Source: Nesterenkonia alkaliphila | GTDB taxonomy: Bacteria; Actinomycetota; Actinomycetes; Actinomycetales; Micrococcaceae | Assembly: GCF_009758175.1 (NCBI RefSeq) | Contig: NZ_WRPM01000069.1 | Coordinates: 1-60,124 of the forward strand | Reading direction: 5' to 3' | DNA length: 60,124 nucleotides | Shown here: positions 9,886 to 19,610 of the stretch, piece by piece | Layout: each line of letters opens with the position of its first letter | Position numbering within the stretch: the stretch's first letter is position 1 | Made by a program: the position numbers and the translations under genes | Notes under the pieces: generated by a model | What the model was told of the DNA's origin: nothing | The model's database searches: none | Seen by the model: only the letters and a program-made list of their open reading frames with translations

Positions 9886-9994
9886 CTGGAGATCCCCGTC
9901 ACAATCGCAGGTAAGGGCCCACACGCCCGGCAGGGACCCGCGGAAATGCCTGCAATTCTGCGGGCCGGGCGTGGGGATCTGTGATGGGGATACT
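9867..9994. repeat. 15-bp direct repeat flanking a foldback segment
   Basis: TGTGATGGGGATACT occurs at 9867-9881 (end of trhA) and again at 9980-9994 (just before the yyaL stop). The roughly 100 bp between them folds back: CCCACACGCCCGG pairs with CCGGGCGTGGG, and ATCCCCGTCAC pairs with GTGATGGGGAT. It sits between convergent genes, so it probably acts as a two-way terminator. The long direct repeat is unusual for that role. Confidence 0.5.
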
Positions 9995-10001
9995 AAGCTG
10001 A

Positions 10002-12344
<2,343 letters not shown>

Positions 12345-12490
12345 CCCTCCACGGTAGGGCATCTGCCTGACCTGTTCCTTAGCGGCCGGTCTGGGCCTGT
12401 TGGAGCGCTCGGCTGGGCATCACCCCATCCGTCCGGGGCCTCTCCCCGTTGCTGTGCCAGATTGCGGTGCTATTTCCGCGTTTTCGCCCC

Positions 12491-13477
12491 TCAGAACACC
12501 GCAATTCGGCGCATCAACTGCTGGCCAGTCCAGCCACGGGCCAGCAGAGCCTGCCGCACCTGGTGCACCGCAGTCGCGTAGCTCTCGCGGTCATCGCTGA
12601 GGTTGAGCCGGATGACGAGCCAGCCGGCGGCGGCGAACTCGTTATCTCGACGCTGATCCGCCCGTGCCTGCTGCGGCGTGAAGTGGCCAGCGCCGTCGTA
12701 CTGAAGGGCAATCCGGTGCTCCGGGTAGGCAGCATCGGCATATCTGATCACCGGCCCCAACACGTCCAGACGTACCTGAAGCTCCGGCTCAGGGAGCCCG
12801 GCTCGGATCAACGCCAGCCGGACCGCAGTCTCTTTGGGCGAATCGGCGCCGACTCGCACCCAGTTCAGAGCCTCCAACGCGGTGGACTTTCCCGGAACCT
12901 TCCCCGTGGTAGCGACTAGATTCTGGATCCGTTCAATGGAGGAATATGCCTCGTCGCGACGCTCTAACCGGTACCTGGGGTGGCGAACCAGCCAGTCACC
13001 AACCACCACAAGTTCCGTTACGGAGCAGCTGGCAGCGAGCTCCAGGTATAACCGTTCCGGGGAACTCAACCTCACCTCGGGCAACTCGGGGTGTGCAGCA
13101 GCGCAGCCGAGGTCATCCGAGACCAGATGGGTGCGCACTCCGCTGCGCCGTGAGCGCGGCTGACCGCGGACCACGCTGAGATGCACCACCGTCTCGCGAC
13201 TGAGTCTCGACGGAAGCGGACAGTCCATCAGACGTGCCGCCGAGCTGTGCGATAACCACCCGTGCGGATACTCCCGGTAGACGGCCAGAGCCCGCAACCG
13301 GTGCAACCCCATATCGTCAACTGACTCGACCAGCGAGGCCGCCGCATAGATTCCGGAACCCAGCGGCACTACATCAGCACGCCTGACTCTTTCGGGCGAT
13401 ACGCCAAGCCGCCGCAGCTCAGCAAGGCTGAAGGCACGTTTCCACAGAGAAGTCGGCAGCGGTTGGGCTGGTCTCAT
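12491..13477 (-). CDS. AbiEi-like / DUF559 endonuclease-fold protein
   Basis: A 328-residue protein. The N terminus (about 10-60) resembles the winged-helix part of AbiEi-type antitoxins (FSLAELRRLGVSPERVRRA). The C terminus (about 230-328) has a Vsr/DUF559-like nuclease pattern: RYADAAYPEHRIALQYDG, then H, RADQRRDNEFAAAGW and VIRL. Such proteins are common and variably present in actinobacteria, without proven function. A partner toxin is not visible beside it, and it interrupts the conserved Rv1083-Rv1084 order, so it is probably an insertion. An 18-bp perfect palindrome lies 41 bp upstream of the start and could be its operator. Confidence 0.7.
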   Translation of the reverse strand: MRPAQPLPTSLWKRAFSLAELRRLGVSPERVRRADVVPLGSGIYAAASLVESVDDMGLHRLRALAVYREYPHGWLSHSSAARLMDCPLPSRLSRETVVHLSVVRGQPRSRRSGVRTHLVSDDLGCAAAHPELPEVRLSSPERLYLELAASCSVTELVVVGDWLVRHPRYRLERRDEAYSSIERIQNLVATTGKVPGKSTALEALNWVRVGADSPKETAVRLALIRAGLPEPELQVRLDVLGPVIRYADAAYPEHRIALQYDGAGHFTPQQARADQRRDNEFAAAGWLVIRLNLSDDRESYATAVHQVRQALLARGWTGQQLMRRIAVF

Positions 13478-13817
13478 AAGTCAAGTCTCGCGTGCATCGG
13501 CCTGTGCTGCTGAGAGAATCCACAGGCCTGTGGATAACTGTTGCGATACACCAGCTCATGCGATTTCCGGACGACCGGGAGCCGGCCTCGGGGGTGCCCC
13601 GGCGGAGGCCACAGCACGGTACGCAGTCGCGCTGGCCAGAACTCAACGCTGACTAAGCCGCCGCAGCCGTTATGCCGTTATGAACCCCGGCACTATACTG
13701 CCGGGCGCATCAAGTCAGATTCAGGAATTGCTGCACCATTTTTCGGTGCCATTTCCGGCCCGCGCGAGGTTTTAGCGACGAGATCTGGCACATCAACTAA
13801 GCGGTGCCAGTCGCAGC
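13478..13817. other. intergenic region with palindrome and hairpin
   Basis: 340 bp without a supported gene. It holds the 18-bp palindrome at 13518-13535 and a hairpin at 13686-13705 (CCCGGCA, a 6-base loop CTATAC, TGCCGGG) with no T-tract. Nothing else stands out. Confidence 0.5.
13518..13535. promoter_or_regulatory. 18-bp perfect palindrome, candidate operator
   Basis: ATCCACAGGCCTGTGGAT reads identically on both strands and lies 41-58 bp before the start of the AbiEi/DUF559-like gene. The minus strand also reads TTATCCACA across its edge, an exact match to the DnaA-box consensus, but there is only one such box, so an origin role is unlikely. Confidence 0.45.
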
Positions 13818-14222
13818 CTAAACCGGGGGCCGGGAGCCGGTACGTGAGTCCGCTGCGGGGGGCTCGGATTCTGAGACGGAATCCGGGGCTTTGCCGAAGC
13901 GGGCCTCGGCGGCGGAGGAGCGCGCGTGCTGCTGGGCCTCAGAGATGCTGGCTGGGGTGATTTCGCCCGGGAACTCCGGCTCCTCACCGGAGAGTTCGGC
14001 CTCCACCTGGCTGCGGTACTTCATCTTCCGCGCCCGTTTGGCCAGGTCCCGGACCACAAAGATCAGCATAACCACTACCAAGAGGGTGAAGAGGAAGCCC
14101 TCAATGCCGGGGGTGATCTGGTCCTCGGTGAGCCCGTCGCGCAGATCGGGGGTCTCGCCGCCCCCGCCACCGGGCCACCACTGGGTGCCGGCGGAGATCA
14201 GCGCATCGAAAGAAAGAGCCAC
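13818..14222 (-). CDS. small single-pass membrane protein (Rv1083-like by position)
   Basis: A 134-residue protein with one hydrophobic segment (about 42-60, FLFTLLVVVMLIFVVRDL) followed by a basic patch (KRARKMKYR) and a long polar, acidic tail, so the C terminus is expected to be cytoplasmic. The N terminus includes a WWPGGGG stretch. I know no function. Its place beside mca matches Rv1083 of M. tuberculosis, a small membrane protein in the same conserved block. Confidence 0.7.
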   Translation of the reverse strand: MALSFDALISAGTQWWPGGGGGETPDLRDGLTEDQITPGIEGFLFTLLVVVMLIFVVRDLAKRARKMKYRSQVEAELSGEEPEFPGEITPASISEAQQHARSSAAEARFGKAPDSVSESEPPAADSRTGSRPPV

Positions 14223-14373
14223 ATTCCTATTCTACGGCCTTCTGAACGACAGACGAGAGACTGACCAGAAACGGGTGAGGTCCGTATTCGCAGTGTCAGC
14301 CGACTTTAGGTGGTGAAGGCCGCGGCCACGCGGCCGAGCGGGCGGCGGCGTGCACGGCGGTCCTGGAACTGAC

Positions 14374-15372
14374 TCAGCGCAGCCCGGCGAAGAGGTCGTA
14401 CTCGGGCACTGAGGTCTCCACCCGAGAGTCCACTAGCACAAAGTCGTCATAGGGCCAGACCTCACGCAGAAAATCGTTCGGGGTGGCGAAGAAGAACCCC
14501 GAAGGTTCCACCTGGGTGCGGTGTGCCCGCAGCGCGGCGTCGCGGGCCTCCAGGTAGTCGCCAACCGGCACCTGCGTGGTGACCTCGTGAGTGGTGAGCC
14601 AGTCTGGGCGATCGCCCTCCTCCCACCGCGTGAGCCGCTCCTCGTAGGGGGATTCGATGCCGGCTTCCACCAGTGCCCAGTGCAGCGCCCGCAGCCGGCC
14701 GGGGTTGAAGGCCCGGTCATAGTAGAGCTTCTGCGGCGCCCAGGGCTCCCCGGTGCCCTGGTAGCGCTCTGGGTCACCAGCCGCGTGGTAGGCCTCCACC
14801 GCAATCCGGTGGCTCATGATGTGGTCCGGGTGCGGATACCCGCCGGACTCGTCGTAGCAGGTGATGACATGTGGCCGGAAGCGGCGGATCAGCCGCACCA
14901 GGGGCTCGGCGGCCTGCTCCAGAGGCAGGGTGGCGAAGGACCCGAACGGCAGCGGTGGGGTGGGGTCGCCCTCCGGCAGCCCGGAGTCCACGAACCCCAG
15001 CCAGACGTGCTCCACGCCCAAGGCCTCTGCAGCCTGGGCCATCTCCTGGCGGCGCACTCCGGTCAGATCACGGTGGCACTGCTGAATCTCGCCGGCGGCC
15101 GGGTTGAGCAGGCTGCCTTCCTCACCGCCGGTGGCAGTGGCCACCATCACCCGCGCCCCGGCATCCACATAGGCGGCCATCATCGCCGCCCCCTTGGAGG
15201 ACTCGTCATCCGGGTGGGCGTGTACCGCCAGGAGCCGCAGTCCTGCGGAGTCCGGGACTCGGGCGGGTACCTGTGGTGCCTGCCGGGCCAACTCGGCGGT
15301 AGCGGCGTCGTGCCGGGATCCTCCGGCGGGAACTGAGACGGCATCGTCCTGCGGCAGCGTAGTCTCTGACAT
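14374..15372 (-). CDS. mca: mycothiol S-conjugate amidase
   Basis: About 332 residues, LmbE/PIG-L metallo-deacetylase fold. HAHPDDESSKGAA gives the zinc-binding His-Pro-Asp-Asp set, and HPDHIMSHRIA the third zinc ligand. The 'SSKG' after the first motif and the length separate Mca from its paralogue MshB. Mca cleaves mycothiol conjugates to a mercapturic acid plus GlcN-inositol, so the organism makes mycothiol. The ATG at 15372 (MSETTLP) is preferred; an in-frame GTG lies two codons upstream. It is divergent from the DUF4307 gene with only 21 bp between start codons. Confidence 0.92.
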   Translation of the reverse strand: MSETTLPQDDAVSVPAGGSRHDAATAELARQAPQVPARVPDSAGLRLLAVHAHPDDESSKGAAMMAAYVDAGARVMVATATGGEEGSLLNPAAGEIQQCHRDLTGVRRQEMAQAAEALGVEHVWLGFVDSGLPEGDPTPPLPFGSFATLPLEQAAEPLVRLIRRFRPHVITCYDESGGYPHPDHIMSHRIAVEAYHAAGDPERYQGTGEPWAPQKLYYDRAFNPGRLRALHWALVEAGIESPYEERLTRWEEGDRPDWLTTHEVTTQVPVGDYLEARDAALRAHRTQVEPSGFFFATPNDFLREVWPYDDFVLVDSRVETSVPEYDLFAGLR

Positions 15373-15379
15373 GAACACC

Positions 15380-15386
15380 TAGAATA
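15380..15386. promoter_or_regulatory. overlapping divergent -10 elements for mca and DUF4307
   Basis: On the plus strand TAGAAT (15380-15385) is 8 nt from the GTG at 15394. On the minus strand TATTCT (15386-15381) is 8 nt from the ATG at 15372. The two -10 elements are nearly the same base pairs read in opposite directions, and both predict leaderless or almost leaderless mRNAs. Confidence 0.55.
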
Positions 15387-15393
15387 GTGCCTT

Positions 15394-15834
15394 GTGAGCC
15401 TCTCTGATTCTTCCGGTAACACTGGGACCTCCGATCTGCCGGCCCGCTACGGGACTGGCCGCAGCGGAATGTCCCCCATGGCGCAGCGAATCGCGGTGAT
15501 CGGGGCGCTGGTGGTGGCTGTGGCCACCGCCGTTTGGTCTACTGTGAGCATGAATGTGGGCCGACTCGAGTTCCAGGATGTGGGCTACACCATCGAGTCG
15601 GACACCCGAGTCAGCGTGGACTATGAGGTCACCAAAGACTTCGACGCCACCGCGGAGTGCATGCTGCATGCGCTGGACGATTCATACGCGATTGTGGGCG
15701 CACGCATTGTGACCATCGGCCCGCACGAAGGCAGCACGGAGGCCGATCGCAGCCAGTACTACAGCTCGGAGCTGCGCACCGAGTACCGGGGCGTAACCGG
15801 GATAGTGGACTCCTGCTGGTTGGTGGAGGACTAG
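15394..15834 (+). CDS. DUF4307 family membrane protein
   Basis: A 146-residue protein: a short cytoplasmic N terminus containing RYG, one transmembrane segment (about 32-50, IAVIGALVVAVATAVWS), then an extracytoplasmic domain with FQDVGYTIESDTRVSVDYEV and two Cys (ECMLHAL near residue 89 and DSCWLVE at the C terminus) that may pair. DUF4307 proteins sit between mca and greA throughout the actinobacteria (Rv1081c); their role is unknown. GTG start with a -10 element directly in front. Confidence 0.85.
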   Translation: MSLSDSSGNTGTSDLPARYGTGRSGMSPMAQRIAVIGALVVAVATAVWSTVSMNVGRLEFQDVGYTIESDTRVSVDYEVTKDFDATAECMLHALDDSYAIVGARIVTIGPHEGSTEADRSQYYSSELRTEYRGVTGIVDSCWLVED

Positions 15835-15897
15835 TACGACGCCGCCGGCCCACCTGCCTGCCCGCTGTTCACAATAGGCGCAATACACCCAGGACCA

Positions 15898-15926
15898 TTG
15901 AGTTTCCGGGCCGGCAGGCCTAGTAT
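15898..15926 (+). promoter_or_regulatory. sigma-70-type promoter upstream of greA
   Basis: TTGAGT (15898-15903), a 17-bp spacer and TAGTAT (15921-15926). The predicted transcript starts near 15933, leaving a leader of about 190 nt before greA that contains a hairpin and a copy of the dispersed repeat. Confidence 0.55.
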
Positions 15927-15942
15927 GTTTCAACACGCAACT

Positions 15943-15970
15943 ACCCCGCCAGGGATCTCCCCGGCGGGGT
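15943..15970 (+). terminator. terminator-like hairpin in the greA leader
   Basis: An 8-bp stem, ACCCCGCC with GGCGGGGT, around a 12-base loop, followed by CTGTATTTG. It could end the DUF4307 transcript. It also lies only about 10 nt after the predicted greA start site, so it could act as an attenuator or produce a very short RNA. Confidence 0.5.
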
Positions 15971-16037
15971 CTGTATTTGAAGAAGGCAAGCGTTAATGTC
16001 TGGGGAGGCTCAGAGCATAGCGACTGAGCCGACTTGG

Positions 16038-16102
16038 AGGCGTGAAGGCGGCCATAGCTTTGCCCGCCGAGAGGTGAGCGCGACCTGTGCGCGCCACCGG
16101 GA
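16038..16102. repeat. dispersed palindromic repeat, copy 1
   Basis: Shares GGCGTGAAG, a variable hairpin, then a block of about 34 bp beginning GAGAGG and ending CCGGGA with copies at 16684-16742 and 38892-38956. This copy ends about 20 bp before the greA start, inside its 5' leader. Confidence 0.6.
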
Positions 16103-16122
16103 CCAACACAGAGGAGAGTACC

Positions 16123-16626
16123 GTGTCGATCAACACCCCCGAAGCTGAAGAGACCGGCCAGTGGCTGTCACAGGAGGCCTATGACCGCCTGTCTGCCGAG
16201 CTGGAGCAGCTCAAGGGCCCCGGCCGCCAGGAGGTGGTGGACCGGATTGCCTCTGCCCGCGAGGAAGGCGATCTGAAGGAGAACGGCGGCTATCACGCGG
16301 CCAAGGAGGAGCAGGGCAAGATCGAGGCGCGCATCGCCTATCTCTCGCACCTGCTGGAGAACGCCAATGTGGGCGGAACTCCCCCGGACGATGGTGTGGT
16401 GGAGCCTGGCATGTTGGTCAAGGCCAAAGTCGCCGGCCGTGAGATGGAGTTCATCTTCGGCAATCGCGAGATCGCCGGGGACACGGACCTGGCCGTCTAC
16501 TCTGACGCCTCCCCCATGGGTGAGGCCATCGGCGGCGCCAAGGAGGGGGACAAGGTCAGCTACACCGCCCCCAATGGCAGCACCATCGAGGTCGAGATCC
16601 TCTCCGCCGAGCCGTACCAGGGCTGA
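16123..16626 (+). CDS. greA: transcription elongation factor GreA
   Basis: A protein of about 167 residues. The N-terminal coiled coil carries the catalytic acidic tip in REEGDLKENGGYHAAKEEQG; Asp and Glu there support RNA cleavage by stalled RNA polymerase. A C-terminal FKBP-like GreA/B domain follows (YSDASPMGEAIGGAKEGD). The GTG at 16123 is chosen over an upstream in-frame ATG because GAGGAGAG lies just in front and the family begins at this point. It rescues backtracked polymerase. It is convergent with ilvA. Confidence 0.93.
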   Translation: MSINTPEAEETGQWLSQEAYDRLSAELEQLKGPGRQEVVDRIASAREEGDLKENGGYHAAKEEQGKIEARIAYLSHLLENANVGGTPPDDGVVEPGMLVKAKVAGREMEFIFGNREIAGDTDLAVYSDASPMGEAIGGAKEGDKVSYTAPNGSTIEVEILSAEPYQG

Positions 16627-16666
16627 ACGTCCACGCCGTGGTGAGCAGCGAGCCGCAGGCGATGCT

Positions 16667-16742
16667 GCGACTTTAAGTCGCGATGGCGGGCAACGCCTTG
16701 CCCGGCGAGAGGCGAGCGGGGCGTGCACCCGTCGCCGGGATT
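16667..16742. repeat. dispersed palindromic repeat, copy 2, with adjacent inverted repeat
   Basis: 16684-16742 matches copies 1 and 3 (GAGAGGCGAGCG, later GCCGGGATTA) and contains the stem CGGGCAA/TTGCCCG. Immediately left is GCGACTT-T-AAGTCGC at 16667-16681. The repeat runs into the ilvA stop codon and may end both greA and ilvA transcripts. Confidence 0.6.
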
Positions 16743-18012
16743 AGCTCTGAACGAGCGGCTCATAGCCTTCGGCGCGCAGCGAGTTGAGCACCAGAGCAGA
16801 GTGCTCGGCCCCCTTGGTCTCCATATTGATCTCGATGGAGACATCGCCCATCGACAGCGCCCCACCGATCCGCGAGTGGTCCACCCCGATCACATTGGCG
16901 TCGGTCTCGGCGATGATCCGGGAGATCATGGCCAGTTCTCCTGGGCGGTCTTTGAGCATGAGCCTCAGGGTGAGGAACCGGTCAGCGGCCGAGAGCCCGT
17001 GTTGGATCACCCGCAGCATCAGCATGGGGTCGATGTTTCCGCCGGAGAGCACGGCCACCACACTCTCGGGGCGGATGCCCAGCTCATCCAGCTTGCCCTC
17101 CATCAGGGCTGCCACGCTGACCGCACCAGCTGGCTCCACCACCAGTTTGGAGCGTTCCAGCAGGAAGATCAGCGCCTTGGCGATGGCATCCTCGCTGACG
17201 GTGACCACATCATCGACCAGTTCTTTGATGATCTCGAAGGGGATCTCACCGGGCCGGCCCACTGCGATGCCGTCGGCGATAGTGCGCACTGCCTGCAGCG
17301 GCACCAGGGCGTCTGCGGCCAGGGAGGGCGGATAGGCAGCGGCGTTCTCCGCCTGCACACCGATCAGTTTGATCTCACGCCCCAGCCGGGCGCCTTCCTG
17401 TTTGATCGCCACTGCTGATCCGGCCAGCAGACCACCGCCGCCGATGCCCATGACCACAGTGTCCACATCGGGCTGCTGCTCGAGGATCTCCAGGCCGATG
17501 GTGCCCTGCCCGGCCACCACATCGGTGTGGTTGAACGGGTGGATGAACACTGCCCCGGACTCATCGGCAAATGTCTGGGCTTCGGCCAGGGCCTCATCCA
17601 CATTGGAACCGTGCAGGACCACCTCGGCCCCATGGTCTCGGGTCGCAGCCAGTTTGGGCAGGGCCACTCCCCTGGGCATGTAGATGGTGGCTCTGACCCC
17701 GAGCTTCTTAGCCGCCAGCGCCACGCCCTGGGCGTGGTTTCCGGCGGAGGCTGCCACTACTCCTCGGGCCTTCTCCTCCTCGCTGAGCCGGGCCATGCGC
17801 ACATAAGCACCGCGGACTTTGAAGGAGCCCGCCCGCTGAAGGTTCTCAGCCTTGAGATGAACTGTGCTCCCCAGCATGCGGCCCAGGGCCCGGGAGTGTT
17901 CCATGGGCGTATCCACAATGACGCCCTCGAGCAGGGTGCGTGCGGCGCGCACGTCCTCGAGCTGGACGCTGAGCTGATGGCCTGGGACTGAAGATGCAAC
18001 AGTGTCTGTCAT
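16741..18012 (-). CDS. ilvA: threonine ammonia-lyase
   Basis: A 423-residue PLP enzyme converting threonine to 2-oxobutanoate and ammonia. The PLP lysine is in AGSFKVRGAY, the glycine loop is GIGGGG, and SAGNHAQGVAL is typical of the family. Residues about 340-423 form one ACT domain (LRLMLKDRPGELAMISRII). This length with a single ACT-like domain is the common actinobacterial form and does not by itself separate biosynthetic from catabolic use. The start overlaps by 4 bp (ATGA) the stop of the upstream permease gene. Confidence 0.92.
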   Translation of the reverse strand: MTDTVASSVPGHQLSVQLEDVRAARTLLEGVIVDTPMEHSRALGRMLGSTVHLKAENLQRAGSFKVRGAYVRMARLSEEEKARGVVAASAGNHAQGVALAAKKLGVRATIYMPRGVALPKLAATRDHGAEVVLHGSNVDEALAEAQTFADESGAVFIHPFNHTDVVAGQGTIGLEILEQQPDVDTVVMGIGGGGLLAGSAVAIKQEGARLGREIKLIGVQAENAAAYPPSLAADALVPLQAVRTIADGIAVGRPGEIPFEIIKELVDDVVTVSEDAIAKALIFLLERSKLVVEPAGAVSVAALMEGKLDELGIRPESVVAVLSGGNIDPMLMLRVIQHGLSAADRFLTLRLMLKDRPGELAMISRIIAETDANVIGVDHSRIGGALSMGDVSIEINMETKGAEHSALVLNSLRAEGYEPLVQS

Positions 18013-19514
18013 TTCTTGCTGGAGTCCCCCCGCTCCGGGGCCTCAGGAGTCTCCGGGCTCGCCGCTGGGTCCGCTTCTGCGGTGGCGGGCACAGGAGCCG
18101 GTGTCTGCTGCGCTGTGCCGGCAGCGGCTCCCTCACCGCTGTTCCTATTGCGACCGAAGCCGTGCTTCTCCGGGTCCAGCCCCGGGATGGTGTCGAAGAT
18201 GCGCTGCTTTAGGGTGCGCAGGCTGGCCTGTTCCTCGGCCTCGATAATCTCGCGTTGGGCTTCCCGGCGCAGGGATTCCTCCTTGAGCTCGCGCTCCATC
18301 TCCAGCGCTTCGGGGTCGCCGCGCCACTCTTCCTTGTTCAGGTACTCGGTGGCCCGCTTGATGAAGGCCAGGACCGGTACCGCGAAGAGCGCGCCGATGA
18401 TGCCCAGCAGAGAGGTGCCGGCAGTCACGGCCAGCACCACGGCCAGCGGGTGCAGCTTGACCGCCTTGCCCATGATGATCGGCTGCAGCACATTGGACTC
18501 GATCTGCTGGACCGCGATGACCACCAGGAGCATCAGGAAGGCCGTCATGAAGTCGTGGGCCACCCAGGCCAGCAGTACGGCGACAGCGCCGGTCACCACG
18601 GCACCGACCACTGGGATGAACCCGCCGAAGAAGACCAGCACAGCAATCGGCAGGGCCAGCGGAACATCCAGGATCACCGCGCCCAGGTAGATGCCGACGG
18701 CATCCACAAAGGCCACGAAGACCTGAACCCGGATGAAGGTGCCTACCGACTTCCAACCGCGCCGGCCGGCGCCGTGGATGGCGGGGCGGTGCTTGGCCGG
18801 AGCAAAGTTGGTGAGCGAGTCCCAGATCCGCGGGCCGTCGGAGAGGAAGAAAATCAGGGTGAACAGGACAAGGACAGCGCCGACGCCGAAGTTGGTGGCT
18901 GCTGACCCGAAGGCCCCGGCGGAAGACATGATGGTGCCCTGGTTATCCTGGACCCAGCCGATCACCTCATCGATGCCCTGGTTGAACTCATCGGTGGAGA
19001 CCTCGATGCCGAACTCCTGCAGTGTCTCGTCTGCCCAGTCGATCAGGTCATAGATACCGGCCATCACCTGGTCAGCCATCTCAGCGAAACCCTGGAAGAT
19101 CTGCTGTCCCACCAGGGTCAGCAGACCCAACACTGCGCCCAGGAACACCACAATCGTGGTGATGGAGGCGAGAATCCGCGGGAACTTCAGCTTCCGGAAG
19201 ACGTTGTGCAGGGGCCGCAGGAGCGTGGAGAGCAGGCCGGCGACCATCAGCGGGATCAGCAACAGCATCACATGCCCGAGCAGCCAGATGGCAACACCGG
19301 CGGCGATCAGGATGATGATGATCCGCCAGGACCATTCCGCAGCGATCCGCACTCCCCAGGGGATATCCTCACGCAGCCGCTGCTCCTCGGCCTCCTTGGT
19401 CGGGCCCAGCGAGCTCTCGGCCACCGGGGGCGCAGACTCCTCAGCCGGCGGTTGGGCGGCAGCGTAGGTAGGTGTGGCTTCTCCGGTGCTCTCCGGCGCG
19501 GAACCAGTACTCAT
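18009..19514 (-). CDS. AI-2E family transporter
   Basis: A 501-residue polytopic membrane protein with about eight hydrophobic segments between residues 65 and 395. It shows the family pattern of paired N-terminal helices, a soluble middle part (about 150-205) and C-terminal LPIAVLVFFGGFIPVVGAVV. Both termini are long, polar and acidic. Family members include the E. coli AI-2 exporter candidate TqsA and sodium/proton antiporters, so the substrate cannot be named. It is translationally coupled to ilvA. Confidence 0.85.
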   Translation of the reverse strand: MSTGSAPESTGEATPTYAAAQPPAEESAPPVAESSLGPTKEAEEQRLREDIPWGVRIAAEWSWRIIIILIAAGVAIWLLGHVMLLLIPLMVAGLLSTLLRPLHNVFRKLKFPRILASITTIVVFLGAVLGLLTLVGQQIFQGFAEMADQVMAGIYDLIDWADETLQEFGIEVSTDEFNQGIDEVIGWVQDNQGTIMSSAGAFGSAATNFGVGAVLVLFTLIFFLSDGPRIWDSLTNFAPAKHRPAIHGAGRRGWKSVGTFIRVQVFVAFVDAVGIYLGAVILDVPLALPIAVLVFFGGFIPVVGAVVTGAVAVLLAWVAHDFMTAFLMLLVVIAVQQIESNVLQPIIMGKAVKLHPLAVVLAVTAGTSLLGIIGALFAVPVLAFIKRATEYLNKEEWRGDPEALEMERELKEESLRREAQREIIEAEEQASLRTLKQRIFDTIPGLDPEKHGFGRNRNSGEGAAAGTAQQTPAPVPATAEADPAASPETPEAPERGDSSKK

Positions 19515-19560
19515 ATACCTATCCTGTCACGAGTGGGGCGGCGGATACCTCAGGATACGA

Positions 19561-19597
19561 CAGAAGCGGCCCGCCGGAGACCGACGGGCCGCTTCTG
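19561..19597 (-). terminator. strong hairpin after the Bax inhibitor gene
   Basis: A perfect 13-bp stem (CAGAAGCGGCCCG with its complement) around an 11-base loop, beginning 13 bp past the stop codon. There is no long T-run. Confidence 0.7.
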
Positions 19598-19610
19598 TGC
19601 GCAGAAGGGA

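Noticed and set aside
13529-13537. Exact DnaA box TTATCCACA, possible replication origin
   Set aside because: Single box inside an 18-bp palindrome; no dnaA, dnaN or box cluster nearby.
14318-14366. Possible fourth copy of the dispersed repeat after mca
   Set aside because: It shares GTGAAGG and some GC-rich blocks, but the diagnostic GAGAGG-GAGCG block is missing.
18009-19514. Quorum-sensing role for the AI-2E family gene
   Set aside because: The family also contains ion antiporters, and no luxS or receptor gene is in the window.
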